Positions 20,041 to 29,614 are shown, counted from the first letter of the stretch. The stretch: 64,000 nucleotides of DNA from Bacteroidales bacterium (GCA_003550725.1 PUKZ01000148.1:1-64000); one strand, 5' to 3'. Notes: a model not told the origin generated them from the sequence alone. Translations and numbers: made by a program.

Positions 20041-20655
20041 ATGGACGAATTTATAATACACCTTAGAAGATGTTTTGAACAACCATTACCTGCATCTAAT
20101 GCCCATGATAAACTAATGCCCATAACTGGTAAAACAAAATCGAATAAACATAAAAATGTAAAAAGAAGTGGTGTTATGGTTTTATTTTATCCCAGAAAAA
20201 AAACCATAAACCTGATTTTTATTAAGCGGCCGGTTTATGATGGTGTTCATTCAAATCAAATATCATTTCCCGGAGGCAAAACCGAACCTCAGGATAAAAG
20301 TTTAACTGATACTGCCCTGCGTGAAACTAATGAAGAGTTAGGTATAGAAAAAAAAGATATAATTGTAATTGATAGCCTTTCCGATATTTTTGTCTATCCA
20401 AGCAATAATTTAGTTACTCCATTTTTAGGTGTTCATAAAAAACAGCCTTTATTTAAACCCGACAAACGCGAAGTTAAAAAATTAATTGAAGTACCGCTTT
20501 CCGAAATCCTTAAGGAAGATAATCTAAGCAAAGCAGTTGTTAAAGCCGGGGATGGATTTATGTACAAAGTACCATGTTTTATATTTGATAATAATATTAT
20601 TTGGGGAGCAACAGCAATGATTCTTAATGAAGTAATTCATCTATTAAACAGGTAA
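20041..20655 (+). CDS. Nudix hydrolase, CoA pyrophosphatase type
   Basis: A 204-residue Nudix protein. VHSNQISFPGGK followed by the Nudix box TALRETNEELGI (about 79-105) gives the CoA-pyrophosphatase form, in which an HxGxxSFPGG-like segment precedes the box. Such enzymes split CoA into phosphopantetheine and 3',5'-ADP. The upstream His-Ser-Asn-Gln replaces the more usual His-x-Gly-x, so the exact substrate is less certain. It stands alone and its promoter lies 58 bp upstream. The roughly 510-bp spacer after it contains the repeat described separately. Confidence 0.85.
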   Translation: MDEFIIHLRRCFEQPLPASNAHDKLMPITGKTKSNKHKNVKRSGVMVLFYPRKKTINLIFIKRPVYDGVHSNQISFPGGKTEPQDKSLTDTALRETNEELGIEKKDIIVIDSLSDIFVYPSNNLVTPFLGVHKKQPLFKPDKREVKKLIEVPLSEILKEDNLSKAVVKAGDGFMYKVPCFIFDNNIIWGATAMILNEVIHLLNR

Positions 20656-20932
20656 AATACTGAAAAAATGCAGTATCAACCTTTACTGATTTTTTGTTTT
20701 AGTAGCTAAAATGTCATATGTGTCTTTTAAATGATTGTAAGTGGTTGTTCAAAATAAACAATTTGTATTATATTTTAATAAAAACAAGTTTTACTGAAAA
20801 AGATTCTCTTTTTTTTAAATATTTTTGGGATAATTTAAAAAGTATAATTAATTATATGATCACCTTATCAAAATATTTACAGGTAGAATGATAAAAAATG
20901 TTTTACAGCAATTATGCTAAGCGTAGTTAGCC

Positions 20933-20944
20933 ATATCGCGATAT
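20933..20944. repeat. 12-bp perfect palindrome ATATCGCGATAT
   Basis: A perfect palindrome with a CGCG centre inside AT-rich spacer DNA, 6 bp before the MITE-like element. It could be a target-site feature or an operator; no gene is near enough to assign it. Confidence 0.5.
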
Positions 20945-20950
20945 AGTAGT

Positions 20951-21083
20951 AACGGGTAACGAGTAACGGGAAAATAAGTAGTTTTGAGATTTTGTTTGTG
21001 ATTAGTGATAAAGTGCATGATAGAATTTGATTTGTTGATTAGTAATGGGTTAATTAAGTAAAACCGGTTATCTGTTACCTGTT
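20951..21083 (+). repeat. MITE-like element, copy 2, with terminal inverted repeats
   Basis: A 133-bp non-coding element. The left end 20951-20969 (AACGGGTAACGAGTAACGG) is an imperfect inverted repeat of the right end 21064-21083, with about four mismatches over 19 positions. The interior shares a 23-nt identical core (21006-21028) and flanking similarity with the inverted copy at 2412-2531. It has no open reading frame. It lies between the Nudix gene and sensor 2, so it could alter expression of sensor 2. Confidence 0.7.
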
Positions 21084-21095
21084 GAGATGCAGCTA

Positions 21096-21115
21096 AATCC
21101 TGATCTTTCAGGATT
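21096..21115. other. Hairpin AATCCTGA-tctt-TCAGGATT
   Basis: A perfect 8-bp stem with a 4-nt loop, 12 bp after the repeat and about 50 bp before the sensor 2 start codon. No T-run follows on the plus strand, so it may be a leader hairpin or operator rather than a terminator. Confidence 0.5.
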
Positions 21116-21165
21116 AAATGTTATAAAATTATTAGAAATTTGAACTTTAAATACATTTTATACAG

Positions 21166-23112
21166 ATGAAAATAAACATGACTATTGGAAAAACAATTGG
21201 AATTGGATTCGCTGCTTTTGCTGTATTATTTTTAATTATTAATTATTTTTCATTATCGGTAATAAAAGAAAATCAGGAATTAAACAGACGTGATAGCGAA
21301 ATATATGTTCCGTCAATTAATTTATTGATAGAATTTAATAAAATCCTTACTAGTTCTGAAATACTTGCCGGCAACTCTGTTAATTTTCAAAATACTAATA
21401 ATGAAAGTTATAAAGACCGGTTGCGTGAAAAGAGCCAGAAATATTATCCTGAGTTGAGAAATAAATTGGAAGATGTTTATGTTAAATGGGATCAGGAACA
21501 ACAGAACAAGCTTGATAAGATTTTTTATCTGTCAGATGAGCTGTTTATGGTTTACAGTTTTGTTTTGAACAAATTAGAAGACATTGAGATTGATGATGAC
21601 GTTGAATTAACTTCAGAGATAATTCCTTTGATTGAACCTGGAGGTAAAATAACAGATAATACAAGTCTTATAGTTGAAAAACTGGATGAATTAACCGGGA
21701 TTCATCAAAACAATTTAAAAGAAGGAAGAGTTGAAGCGAAACAATTATCAGATAATTACACAAGACGCAATTTTATAATGATTATTGTTCTTTTGGCCGG
21801 TGGGTTTGTAATTGCCACTTTATCTGTTAAACATATATCAAGACCTCTTGGTTCGTTGAGGAGAGTTTTAAATTACCTTAGTCACGGAAAACTTCCTGAT
21901 AACGATACGATAAAGCATACAAACAATTATGAAATTAAACAGATGGTTGAGGCTACTAAAAAACTTGTTGATGGTCTGAAGGAAAAAACTTCTTTTGCCA
22001 AAGATATAGGCCAGGGCAATTTTGAATCTGATTACAAGCCACAAACCAACGAAGACATATTAGGTGTTTCATTAATAGAAATGCGTGATAGCCTACGGGC
22101 AGCAGCCGAGGAAGAAAAAAAGAGGCAAGTTGAAGACAAAAAACGTAATTGGACTACCCAGGGAATTGCCAAATTCTCTGAATTACTTCGCCAAAATAAT
22201 GATAATTTACAAGAATTATCGTTCAGACTTATCAAAAATATGGTTAATTATCTTGATGCAAATCAAGGAGGCCTTTTTATTTTGAGTGATGAAAAAGAAA
22301 ATGAAGAGCAATTTGTTGAGCTTATTGCATGTTATGCTTACAAAAGAAAGAAATACAGGAAGAAGAAGATTTTCAAGGGCGAAGGACTGGTAGGAACGTG
22401 TTTGCAGGAAGGCGAAACAATTTTTATTTCTGATGTTCCTGATAATTATATTGAAATAACCTCAGGATTGGGAGACTCTAATCCAAGATCAATATTAATT
22501 GTACCACTTAAACTAAATGATGAGATATATGGTGTTGTTGAGATTGCATCATTTAATGTTTTTGAAACCTATCAAATAAAATTTGTTGAAAAAATAGGAG
22601 AATCTATTGCCTCAACAATTTCAAGTGTGAAAATTAATATTCATACCAATGATTTGCTAAAGCAATCTCAGGAACAAAGCGAAGAAATGCGGGCACAGGA
22701 AGAAGAGATGCGTCAAAACATGGAAGAAATGAATGCCACTCAAGAAGAAATGGAACGCAAAGAAGCTGAAAACCAGGAATTCTATACTACAATAAACAGC
22801 ATTACCGGCATTATTTACATATCTCTTGAAGGTATTATAAAATCTGTTAATCAAACTTTTTCTGACATTACCGGCTACGACGAGCAAGAATTGATTGGTA
22901 AAGACCACAAAGTTTTATTCGACAAAAAATTTACCCAAAATACCATATACAAAAAATTATGGGAGGATGTAAACAACGGGCAACAAATTACTTCTGAATT
23001 TAAGCTTATTAATAGCAACAATGAAGTAATCAAAGTAAACGGAACATTTGGAGCAATAAGAGATAAGTTTGGCACAATAACAAAATTAATTTTTGTTGTT
23101 ACAAATTATTAA
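21166..23112 (+). CDS. Membrane sensor 2: four-helix bundle-HAMP-GAF-coiled coil-PAS, no output domain
   Basis: A 648-residue protein with a membrane helix at about 9-31 and a helical extracytoplasmic domain (32-198) resembling the four-helix-bundle sensor of chemoreceptors. A second helix (200-219), a HAMP, and the GAF module shared with the other two sensors follow (about 341-495; DANQGGLFILSDEKEN, ACYAYKRKKYRKK). The coiled coil carries RAQEEEMRQNMEEMNATQEEM, and the protein ends in a PAS domain (538-648; VNQTFSDITGYDEQELIGKD). The PAS form resembles those of methyl-accepting proteins, but no signalling tip follows. It is 74 bp upstream of sensor 3, probably cotranscribed. Confidence 0.85.
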   Translation: MKINMTIGKTIGIGFAAFAVLFLIINYFSLSVIKENQELNRRDSEIYVPSINLLIEFNKILTSSEILAGNSVNFQNTNNESYKDRLREKSQKYYPELRNKLEDVYVKWDQEQQNKLDKIFYLSDELFMVYSFVLNKLEDIEIDDDVELTSEIIPLIEPGGKITDNTSLIVEKLDELTGIHQNNLKEGRVEAKQLSDNYTRRNFIMIIVLLAGGFVIATLSVKHISRPLGSLRRVLNYLSHGKLPDNDTIKHTNNYEIKQMVEATKKLVDGLKEKTSFAKDIGQGNFESDYKPQTNEDILGVSLIEMRDSLRAAAEEEKKRQVEDKKRNWTTQGIAKFSELLRQNNDNLQELSFRLIKNMVNYLDANQGGLFILSDEKENEEQFVELIACYAYKRKKYRKKKIFKGEGLVGTCLQEGETIFISDVPDNYIEITSGLGDSNPRSILIVPLKLNDEIYGVVEIASFNVFETYQIKFVEKIGESIASTISSVKINIHTNDLLKQSQEQSEEMRAQEEEMRQNMEEMNATQEEMERKEAENQEFYTTINSITGIIYISLEGIIKSVNQTFSDITGYDEQELIGKDHKVLFDKKFTQNTIYKKLWEDVNNGQQITSEFKLINSNNEVIKVNGTFGAIRDKFGTITKLIFVVTNY

Positions 23113-23186
23113 AGTAATTAATTTAACAAGACCAATCTATTATTCTATTAATAGGGTTTATTTACGAATCTTTAGCTTGAAATATT

Positions 23187-25346
23187 ATGAAATTTTTTGA
23201 AAGAATGAATGTTTTCGGCAAAATGTTGTTTTCTGTTCTGGTTGTTTCAGTGATTATTTATTCTATATCAATAGGTTATATAATTGTTAATTTGCAACAA
23301 AAAACAGTTGATGATGCAAAGCAACATACAAGAACGCTTGCTAGAGAATATGCAAATTACGTTACGAAAGAACTAAATTACGATTTTGACCTGACGCGGG
23401 GATTGGGATGGGCTTTTCAGGAATTTGAAAAATTAGATTCGGAACAGCGCGACGATTTTTATAATGACATACTCAAAAATTTCCTAATAAAAAATTCAAA
23501 CTTTTTTTCTACCTGGGTTTCATGGGAGTTAAATGCAATATTGCCTGATTACGATTTGCCTTATGGAAGAGTCAGGCATGCCTTTTTTAGAGATAACAAT
23601 AATATTGATTACATGGTTGATACCCTGGAACTGGAAGGAGATGATGAGGGCAGCTTATATCATCAAATTAAACAAGACAAAAAAGAAACCATTACAGACC
23701 CTTACTGGTTTAGTTATACAGGACTTGAGGAAGACAAGATTCTGGAAGTTAGCCCATCTATACCCATATTAATTAACGATTCATTTGCAGGACTCGTAGG
23801 AAGTGATATAATACTTGACCGATTTCAGGATTTTATAACATCAATAAAACCATCAGGTGTAGGATATATGTTTTTATTATCAAATGACGGCACTTTCATA
23901 GGACATCCCAGTGAAAATTTTTTGGGCAAAAACATAAGCGATGTTGAAAATGAATATGCTAAAGAAAAAAACATAAAGCACAAAATACAAAATAGTGAGT
24001 TTTTTGATCATTTCAGAAAAGACAGTATTTTTCAGGAACAGGCTTACGTGGCTTTTGCGCCGGTTCCTGTAGGAAACATTGACAAGCCGTGGTCTTTGGG
24101 TATTGTTATTCCTGAAAAACATATGATGAAAGAAGTAAATAAAACAATTTTTAATTCTGTAATGGTAGGTGTGCTGGGCTTAATTATTTTGTCTTTTGTT
24201 ATCTACCTTATAGCACGAAAAATTACAAAACCATTAGCTGAAACCAAAAGTGTTTTGCAAACTATTTCTAAGGGCGACCTTGATAACGTAAATAAACTTA
24301 AGATTAAAAGCGGTGATGAAATCGGAGAAATATCTGAATCCTTAAATTCTTTGGTTGAAGGATTAAAACGAACTGCTGATTTTGCTAACAAAATAGGAGA
24401 AGGCAAGCTTGATGCCGAATTTGAGCTACTTAGCAATAACGATGTATTGGGCAATTCGCTTCTAAATATGAGCGCAAGCCTAAAAAAAGCTGAAAAAGAA
24501 GAAAATAAACGAAAACTGGAAGATAAAAAAAGAAACTGGGCTACAAAGGGACATGCGACGTTTGCCGATATATTACGACAAAACAATGACAACATTGAGG
24601 AGCTGTCTTATAAAGTGATATTTAATCTGGTTAAATATCTTAATGCTAATCAAGGAGGTATATTTGTACTAAATGACGATGACCCAAACAATAAATTTCT
24701 TGAATTAACTGCATGTTATGCTTTTGACAGAAGAAAATATCTTCAAAAAACTATTCAGCCTGGAGAAGGTCTTGTGGGTGCATGTTTTCTTGAACAAAAA
24801 ACCACATATATAAAGGATGTTCCACAAGATTACATTCATATTACCTCAGGGCTTGGTGGTGAAAATCCCGGTTGTATTCTGATTGTGCCGCTTATCATAA
24901 ATGAAGAAGTTATGGGTGTTATTGAACTAGCTTCATTCAATTATTTCGAAAAACATGAAATAGAGTTCATTGAAAAAGTTGCCGAGAGCATTGCAAGTAC
25001 AATATCCAATGCCAAAATTAATGCTAAAACCGCATACCTGCTGGAGCAGTCGCAACAACAAACCGAAGAAATGAGGGCACAAGAAGAAGAAATGCGGCAA
25101 AATATGGAAGAACTTCAGGCTACTCAGGAAGAAAAAAACCGGAGAGATGAGGAAATGCAAACCAAGTTAAATCAAAAAATGGAAGAGTTAAATATAGAAA
25201 AAGAAAAAACAGAGAAAATGTCAGCCAAATATAATAATGAAACTAATGAACTTTCTCAAAAAATAGAAATGCTTAAAATACAGATAAAACAAAAAGATGA
25301 ACAAATTGCCAAATTAAAAGAAGAAGGAAAAAGCAAAAATAAATAA
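23187..25346 (+). CDS. Membrane sensor 3: Cache-HAMP-GAF-long coiled coil, no output domain
   Basis: A 719-residue protein with a membrane helix at about 10-31, a double-Cache-type periplasmic region (32-312; STWVSWELNAILPDYDLPYG, FIGHPSENFLGKN), a second helix (317-340) and a HAMP. The shared GAF module (462-612; NANQGGIFVLNDDDPNN) follows. The PAS of its paralogues is replaced by a coiled coil of about 100 residues to the C-terminus (RAQEEEMRQNMEELQATQEE, then Lys/Glu heptads). No enzymatic output domain is present. The periplasmic half resembles sensor 1 (10392), whereas sensor 2 has an unrelated sensor domain. A gene for a small V4R-like protein follows 38 bp later. Confidence 0.85.
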   Translation: MKFFERMNVFGKMLFSVLVVSVIIYSISIGYIIVNLQQKTVDDAKQHTRTLAREYANYVTKELNYDFDLTRGLGWAFQEFEKLDSEQRDDFYNDILKNFLIKNSNFFSTWVSWELNAILPDYDLPYGRVRHAFFRDNNNIDYMVDTLELEGDDEGSLYHQIKQDKKETITDPYWFSYTGLEEDKILEVSPSIPILINDSFAGLVGSDIILDRFQDFITSIKPSGVGYMFLLSNDGTFIGHPSENFLGKNISDVENEYAKEKNIKHKIQNSEFFDHFRKDSIFQEQAYVAFAPVPVGNIDKPWSLGIVIPEKHMMKEVNKTIFNSVMVGVLGLIILSFVIYLIARKITKPLAETKSVLQTISKGDLDNVNKLKIKSGDEIGEISESLNSLVEGLKRTADFANKIGEGKLDAEFELLSNNDVLGNSLLNMSASLKKAEKEENKRKLEDKKRNWATKGHATFADILRQNNDNIEELSYKVIFNLVKYLNANQGGIFVLNDDDPNNKFLELTACYAFDRRKYLQKTIQPGEGLVGACFLEQKTTYIKDVPQDYIHITSGLGGENPGCILIVPLIINEEVMGVIELASFNYFEKHEIEFIEKVAESIASTISNAKINAKTAYLLEQSQQQTEEMRAQEEEMRQNMEELQATQEEKNRRDEEMQTKLNQKMEELNIEKEKTEKMSAKYNNETNELSQKIEMLKIQIKQKDEQIAKLKEEGKSKNK

Positions 25347-25384
25347 TAGCTCAATTGACATATAAAAATCCTAATTTTTAGTTT

Positions 25385-25960
25385 ATGGCACAATTTCAAG
25401 TATTTGAAAAAGGGATATATGTAAATGGTCAAACTATTTTAGCTGTTGTTAACGGGATGCCCAAATTTAAGGACCTGGCATTTATGATTCTTAGTGAAAA
25501 CGGCCTGCAAAATATACATGTAAATCAAAGGTATTCGATGCAATCGTGGTTAAATGCATTTAAAACCATTGCCGAGGAAATAGGAGAAAAAACCTTGTTT
25601 GAAATAGGAAAAGTCATACCATACAGTGCCGATTTTCCATCTGACATAACCACAATTGAAAAAGGCCTTAAATCAATTGATATTGCTTATCATATTAATC
25701 ATTCCAAAAACGGGAAGGATCCAATGTATAACCCTCAAACCCGTGAAATGCAAGAAGGTATCGGGCACTATATTTTTGAATCTACCGGTAATAATTCGGC
25801 AAAAATAATTGGTAGCAATCCATATCCTTGTGAATTTGACAGAGGAATTATATCAGCTATGGCTCAAAAATATAAACCCTTAGCTATAGTAAATATTGAC
25901 TTGGATTCAGAAAACAGAAAGAGCGGAGGAAAAACAACCACTTATATAATTAAATGGTAA
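25385..25960 (+). CDS. Small conserved protein, possible V4R / heme-NO-binding-like fold
   Basis: A 191-residue soluble protein that I do not recognise by name. The C-terminal third has the spacing of V4R, DUF2378 and HNOB-type domains: GIGHYIFESTG, then NPYPCEFDRGIISAMAQKY, then a strand (LAIVNIDLD) and a final G-x-x-T-T-Y-I-I-K-W. Such domains bind small ligands or metal through the Cys region. The assignment is inference from pattern only. It follows sensor 3 by 38 bp with no hairpin between, so it is probably made with sensors 2 and 3. The spacer 25961-26076 shows nothing. Confidence 0.5.
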   Translation: MAQFQVFEKGIYVNGQTILAVVNGMPKFKDLAFMILSENGLQNIHVNQRYSMQSWLNAFKTIAEEIGEKTLFEIGKVIPYSADFPSDITTIEKGLKSIDIAYHINHSKNGKDPMYNPQTREMQEGIGHYIFESTGNNSAKIIGSNPYPCEFDRGIISAMAQKYKPLAIVNIDLDSENRKSGGKTTTYIIKW

Positions 25961-26076
25961 ACAATTTATACTTTGAATTAAAGCTGTTTTTCCTTAAGCT
26001 TATAGTTTCATTAAATAGAAATTGTAAATATTAGTTGCTTCCTGGATTAACTATAAAACAACAACAATCTTAAATA

Positions 26077-26427
26077 CTATTTATCCTTTATTTCATCAAC
26101 AATTGCTTTAAAAGCATCAGGCTCATTCATTGCAATATCAGCTAAAACTTTGCGGCTGATAATAATATTTTTTTTATTCAATTCACCCATGAATTGAGAG
26201 TAACTCATTCCATATTGCCTAACTGCAGCGTTAATGCGCATTATCCACAAACTTCTGAAGTTTCTCTTCTTGTTGCGCCTGTCCCTGTATGCATATGTTT
26301 GGCCTTTTTCCCATGTATTTTTTGCAACTGTCCATACATTTTTTCTGGCGCCAAAATAACCTTTGGTTTTGCTTAGGAGCTTTTTTCTTCTCCTTCTTGC
26401 AGCTACTTTATTTACTGATCGTGACAT
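26077..26427 (-). CDS. rplT: 50S ribosomal protein L20
   Basis: A 116-residue L20, essential in early 50S assembly, where it binds 23S rRNA. It is highly basic at the N-terminus ([20 protein letters not shown]), followed by the family's [15 protein letters not shown] and [15 protein letters not shown]. The C-terminal globular part [15 protein letters not shown] is standard. It is last in the thrS-infC-rpmI-rplT group. A small hairpin (26452-26467, TTTCCC/GGGAAA) lies between it and rpmI. Confidence 0.97.
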   Translation of the reverse strand: MSRSVNKVAARRRRKKLLSKTKGYFGARKNVWTVAKNTWEKGQTYAYRDRRNKKRNFRSLWIMRINAAVRQYGMSYSQFMGELNKKNIIISRKVLADIAMNEPDAFKAIVDEIKDK

Positions 26428-26501
26428 AATTCTGTTTTTTTTGTTTAGCGCTTTCCCTTATGGGAAAAACTTTTCGGGCTAAAACAATGTTTATAATAAT
26501 T

Positions 26502-26696
26502 TTAAACAGTTAACATAGATTTAATGTTTTTTTCATCGCTTTTATGCACATAAGAAGTCTTTGTTAAATTTCTCTTACGCTTCTTGGCTTTTTTTGTCAA
26601 AATATGACTTTTATAAGCTTGTTTTCTCTTTATTTTACCGGAAGCGGTAAGCGAAAACCGCTTTTTTGCACCGGATTTGGTCTTCATCTTAGGCAT
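26502..26696 (-). CDS. rpmI: 50S ribosomal protein L35
   Basis: A 64-residue, very basic L35: [20 protein letters not shown] at the start and [18 protein letters not shown] near the end. Length and sequence are standard. It lies between infC (45-bp gap) and rplT (74-bp gap). Confidence 0.97.
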   Translation of the reverse strand: MPKMKTKSGAKKRFSLTASGKIKRKQAYKSHILTKKAKKRKRNLTKTSYVHKSDEKNIKSMLTV

Positions 26697-26741
26697 TATT
26701 GCTATTATTTACTTTAATTATTTATTATACTTATTTTTTGA

Positions 26742-27317
26742 TTATTTATTTTTGGTTTGTTTTTTGGGTGAAATCAACATTATCATACGCTTTCCTTCAA
26801 GTTTTGGCATTTGTTCAACTTTACCGTATTCTTCTATCTCTTGCGCGAAGCGAAGTAAAATTACTTCACCTTGTTCTTTATAAATAATTGACCTACCCTT
26901 AAAAAAAACAAATACTTTTAATTTTGCACCTTCCTGTAAAAACTTCTTAGCATGATTTACTTTAAAGTTAAAATCATGATCATCAGTGTTTGGCCCCATC
27001 CGTATTTCTTTCGTAACAACTTTAGCGGCATTGGCTTTTATCTCTTTTTGCTTCTTTTTTTGCTCATAAAGAAACTTTTTGTAATCCATCACTTTACAAA
27101 CAGGTGGATTGGCTGTAGGTGCAATTTCTACAAGATCAAGCTCTAATTCATCGGCAATAGCCTGGGCTTCTTTAATAGGATAAATGTCTTGTTTTACATC
27201 TTCACCTACAACTCTTACAACAGGTGCATCAATTTTTTCATTGATGCGATGCTGGTCCTCTTTTTTTCTGTGACCTCCTCTTTTTGAAAATTGTTTTGGG
27301 TTAGATGACTTAGTTAT
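26742..27317 (-). CDS. infC: Translation initiation factor IF-3 with non-AUG (AUA) start
   Basis: The reading frame is open from a stop at 27332-27330 downwards and gives a full IF-3 of 191 residues. It begins (I/M)[18 protein letters not shown], followed by [34 protein letters not shown] and [16 protein letters not shown]. Between the stop and residue 76 there is no ATG, GTG or TTG. The codon at the right place is ATA (27317-27315), eight bases after a perfect AGGAGG. Starting at the GTG at 27092 would delete the whole N-terminal domain and linker. Non-AUG starts (AUU in E. coli) allow IF-3 to repress its own translation; AUA here fits that logic. Confidence 0.88.
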   Translation of the reverse strand: MTKSSNPKQFSKRGGHRKKEDQHRINEKIDAPVVRVVGEDVKQDIYPIKEAQAIADELELDLVEIAPTANPPVCKVMDYKKFLYEQKKKQKEIKANAAKVVTKEIRMGPNTDDHDFNFKVNHAKKFLQEGAKLKVFVFFKGRSIIYKEQGEVILLRFAQEIEEYGKVEQMPKLEGKRMIMLISPKKQTKNK

Positions 27318-27325
27318 ATTAAATT

Positions 27326-27331
27326 CCTCCT
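27326..27331 (-). promoter_or_regulatory. Shine-Dalgarno AGGAGG of infC
   Basis: Perfect anti-anti-SD hexamer, 8 nt before the ATA start of infC, on the minus strand. Most genes in this window lack any such site, so it marks the true start and suggests that efficient ribosome binding compensates for the poor start codon. Confidence 0.8.
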
Positions 27332-27366
27332 AATGTTTTGTTATTAAATAAGATTAATTAAACTAT

Positions 27367-29304
27367 TTATAAATCAACGAAGCTTTTTACTTCATTAATA
27401 ATACTTTTTGCAAAATCATCAATTGTATATTCACCCAAATCTCCTTGCTGATGTTTTCGAACAGAAACTGTTTGGTTTGCTTCTTCTTTTTCGCCTACTA
27501 TCAGCATGTATGGGATTTTTCGTGTTTCCGCATCCCGAATTTTCTTGCCGGTTTTTTCATTGCGGTTATCAATCAGGATGCGAAGTTCGTAATTTTTTAA
27601 CAAATTTAAAACTTTTTCGGCATAATTTTGAAACTTATCGCTGATTGGCAGTATAATAACTTGATCTGGAGTAAGCCATAAAGGGAATTTGCCGGCACAA
27701 TGTTCGATAAGTACTGCAACAAAACGCTCCATTGATCCAAAGGGCGCTCTGTGTATCATCACCGGCCTGTGCTTTTGATTATCGCTTCCCACATATTCAA
27801 GATCGAAACGATCAGGCAGGTTATAGTCAACCTGTATAGTGCCCAATTGCCACTCTCTTTTAAGAGCATCCTTGACCATAAAGTCAAGCTTAGGCCCATA
27901 AAAAGCTGCTTCACCTGTAACAATTTCGGCATCTAACCCTTTTTCTTTTGTCGCTTCTATAATAGCTTTTTCAGCTTTCTCCCAATTATCACTTTTACCT
28001 ATATAGTCTTTCATACTATTGGGATCACGTAAAGATATCTGAGCTTTGTAATCCTTAAAATCAAGAGCATGAAAAATTAATAAAACTATATCTATCACCT
28101 TTATAAATTCTTCTTTAACCTGGTCAGGGCGACAAAAAATATGTGCATCATCCTGGGTAAATCCTCTTACTCTTGTCAAACCATGCAACTCACCACTTTG
28201 TTCATATCTGTATACTGTACCAAATTCTGCAAATCTAACCGGAAGATCTTTATAAGAATATTGTTTTGTTTTAAATATTTCACAATGATGAGGACAATTC
28301 ATGGGTTTAAGCATAAACTCTTCACCTTCAGCGGGTGTGGTTATAGGGCGAAAAGAATCAGACCCGTACTTTTCATAATGGCCGCTTAATACATATAAGT
28401 TTTTATTGCCAATATGTGGGGTAATTACTGGAAGATAACCGGATTTTACCTGGACTTTTTTAAGAAAATTTTCTAATATTTCGCGCATTTGTGCTCCCTT
28501 TGGAAGCCAAAGCGGGAGCCCCTGCCCTACTGTTTGCGAAAAAGAAAATATCTCCATTTCACGGCCTATTTTCCTGTGATCTCGCTTTTTTGCCTCTTCC
28601 AGCATTTCAAGGTATTCATCCAGCATTTTCTTTTTAGGAAACGATATTCCGTATACCCGGGTCAATTGTTTACGCGACTCATCACCACGCCAGTAAGCAC
28701 CTGCCAAACTAAGAAGCTTAATTGCTTTAATAAAACCGGCATCGGGTAAATGAGGACCCCGGCAAAGATCAACAAAATTACCTGACTCATATAAAGTTAT
28801 ATGACCGTCCTCCATCTCACTAATCAGCTCAACTTTATACTGATCATTCTTTTTTTTAAAGTATTCAAGAGCCTCCTTCTTGGAAATTTCTTTACGCTTA
28901 AATGATTCCTTATTACGAATCAGCTCTTGCATCTTCTTTTCAATATCAGGAAGATCTTCAGGTGTCAATGTATTTTCACCCAAATCAATGTCATAATAAA
29001 ACCCATTTTCAATATCTGGACCAATACCAAACTTTGTACCGGGATACAATTCTTCTATTGCCGCTGCCATGATATGAGCCGAAGAATGCCACATTGTAGC
29101 TTTTCCTTCTTTATCATCAAATGTGTGTAATTTTACAGAAGCATCATTAGAAATAGGGCGATTCAAATCCCACACTTCTCCATTAACGCTCACAGAAAGT
29201 ACATTACGTGCAAGCCCCTCACTGATGCTTTTGGCTATTTCAATACCAGTAACACCCTCAGGAAATTGCTTTAAAGAATTGTCAGGAAGAGTTATTTGAA
29301 TCAT
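27367..29304 (-). CDS. thrS: Threonyl-tRNA synthetase
   Basis: A 645-residue class II synthetase with the ATG at 29304. A longer reading from 29331 would place its start inside the -7 box. The TGS domain ([20 protein letters not shown]) is followed by the editing domain, with [11 protein letters not shown] and the zinc/editing Cys-His region ending [14 protein letters not shown]. The catalytic core has [10 protein letters not shown] and [21 protein letters not shown], and the anticodon domain ([17 protein letters not shown]) closes the protein. It leads the thrS-infC-rpmI-rplT group; infC starts 49 bp after its stop. Confidence 0.96.
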   Translation of the reverse strand: MIQITLPDNSLKQFPEGVTGIEIAKSISEGLARNVLSVSVNGEVWDLNRPISNDASVKLHTFDDKEGKATMWHSSAHIMAAAIEELYPGTKFGIGPDIENGFYYDIDLGENTLTPEDLPDIEKKMQELIRNKESFKRKEISKKEALEYFKKKNDQYKVELISEMEDGHITLYESGNFVDLCRGPHLPDAGFIKAIKLLSLAGAYWRGDESRKQLTRVYGISFPKKKMLDEYLEMLEEAKKRDHRKIGREMEIFSFSQTVGQGLPLWLPKGAQMREILENFLKKVQVKSGYLPVITPHIGNKNLYVLSGHYEKYGSDSFRPITTPAEGEEFMLKPMNCPHHCEIFKTKQYSYKDLPVRFAEFGTVYRYEQSGELHGLTRVRGFTQDDAHIFCRPDQVKEEFIKVIDIVLLIFHALDFKDYKAQISLRDPNSMKDYIGKSDNWEKAEKAIIEATKEKGLDAEIVTGEAAFYGPKLDFMVKDALKREWQLGTIQVDYNLPDRFDLEYVGSDNQKHRPVMIHRAPFGSMERFVAVLIEHCAGKFPLWLTPDQVIILPISDKFQNYAEKVLNLLKNYELRILIDNRNEKTGKKIRDAETRKIPYMLIVGEKEEANQTVSVRKHQQGDLGEYTIDDFAKSIINEVKSFVDL

Positions 29305-29328
29305 AATTAAATACCTTTTTTCAAGGCG

Positions 29329-29336
29329 CAAAGATA
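29329..29336 (-). promoter_or_regulatory. thrS promoter, -7 element TATCTTTG
   Basis: Exact TAnnTTTG on the minus strand, 24 bp before the thrS ATG at 29304. It fixes the start codon and gives a leader of about 20 nt. That leaves no room for a T-box or long leader regulator. Confidence 0.55.
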
Positions 29337-29614
29337 CTGTTTTATCATATTAATCAGGTAAAAAAAATAATTTTTTTCTCAATATTAAGCTAATAAACAA
29401 ATTATACCAATGTAAAGTTTATTTTCCCGTTAAAAAATGATTTTAATAAAATAGTTGGTTCTTAAAATAAAAATAATAATAAAAATGCAGTAAGATATTT
29501 TACAATCTTCTATTATAACTGTAAATAGTATTATGTTAGATTAATTTTTACTGATTAAATGGGTTTTTGATTATAATTAGCTAAAAAAAATTATCGTTTT
29601 ATTCAATCTTTTTT

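Noticed and set aside
26452-26467. TTTCCC/GGGAAA hairpin as an L20 autoregulatory site
   Set aside because: Too short and without the pseudoknot or 23S-like features of known L20 leaders; it may be incidental.
27092-27092. GTG start of a 116-residue IF-3
   Set aside because: It would remove the N-terminal domain and linker that are plainly encoded upstream in the same frame.
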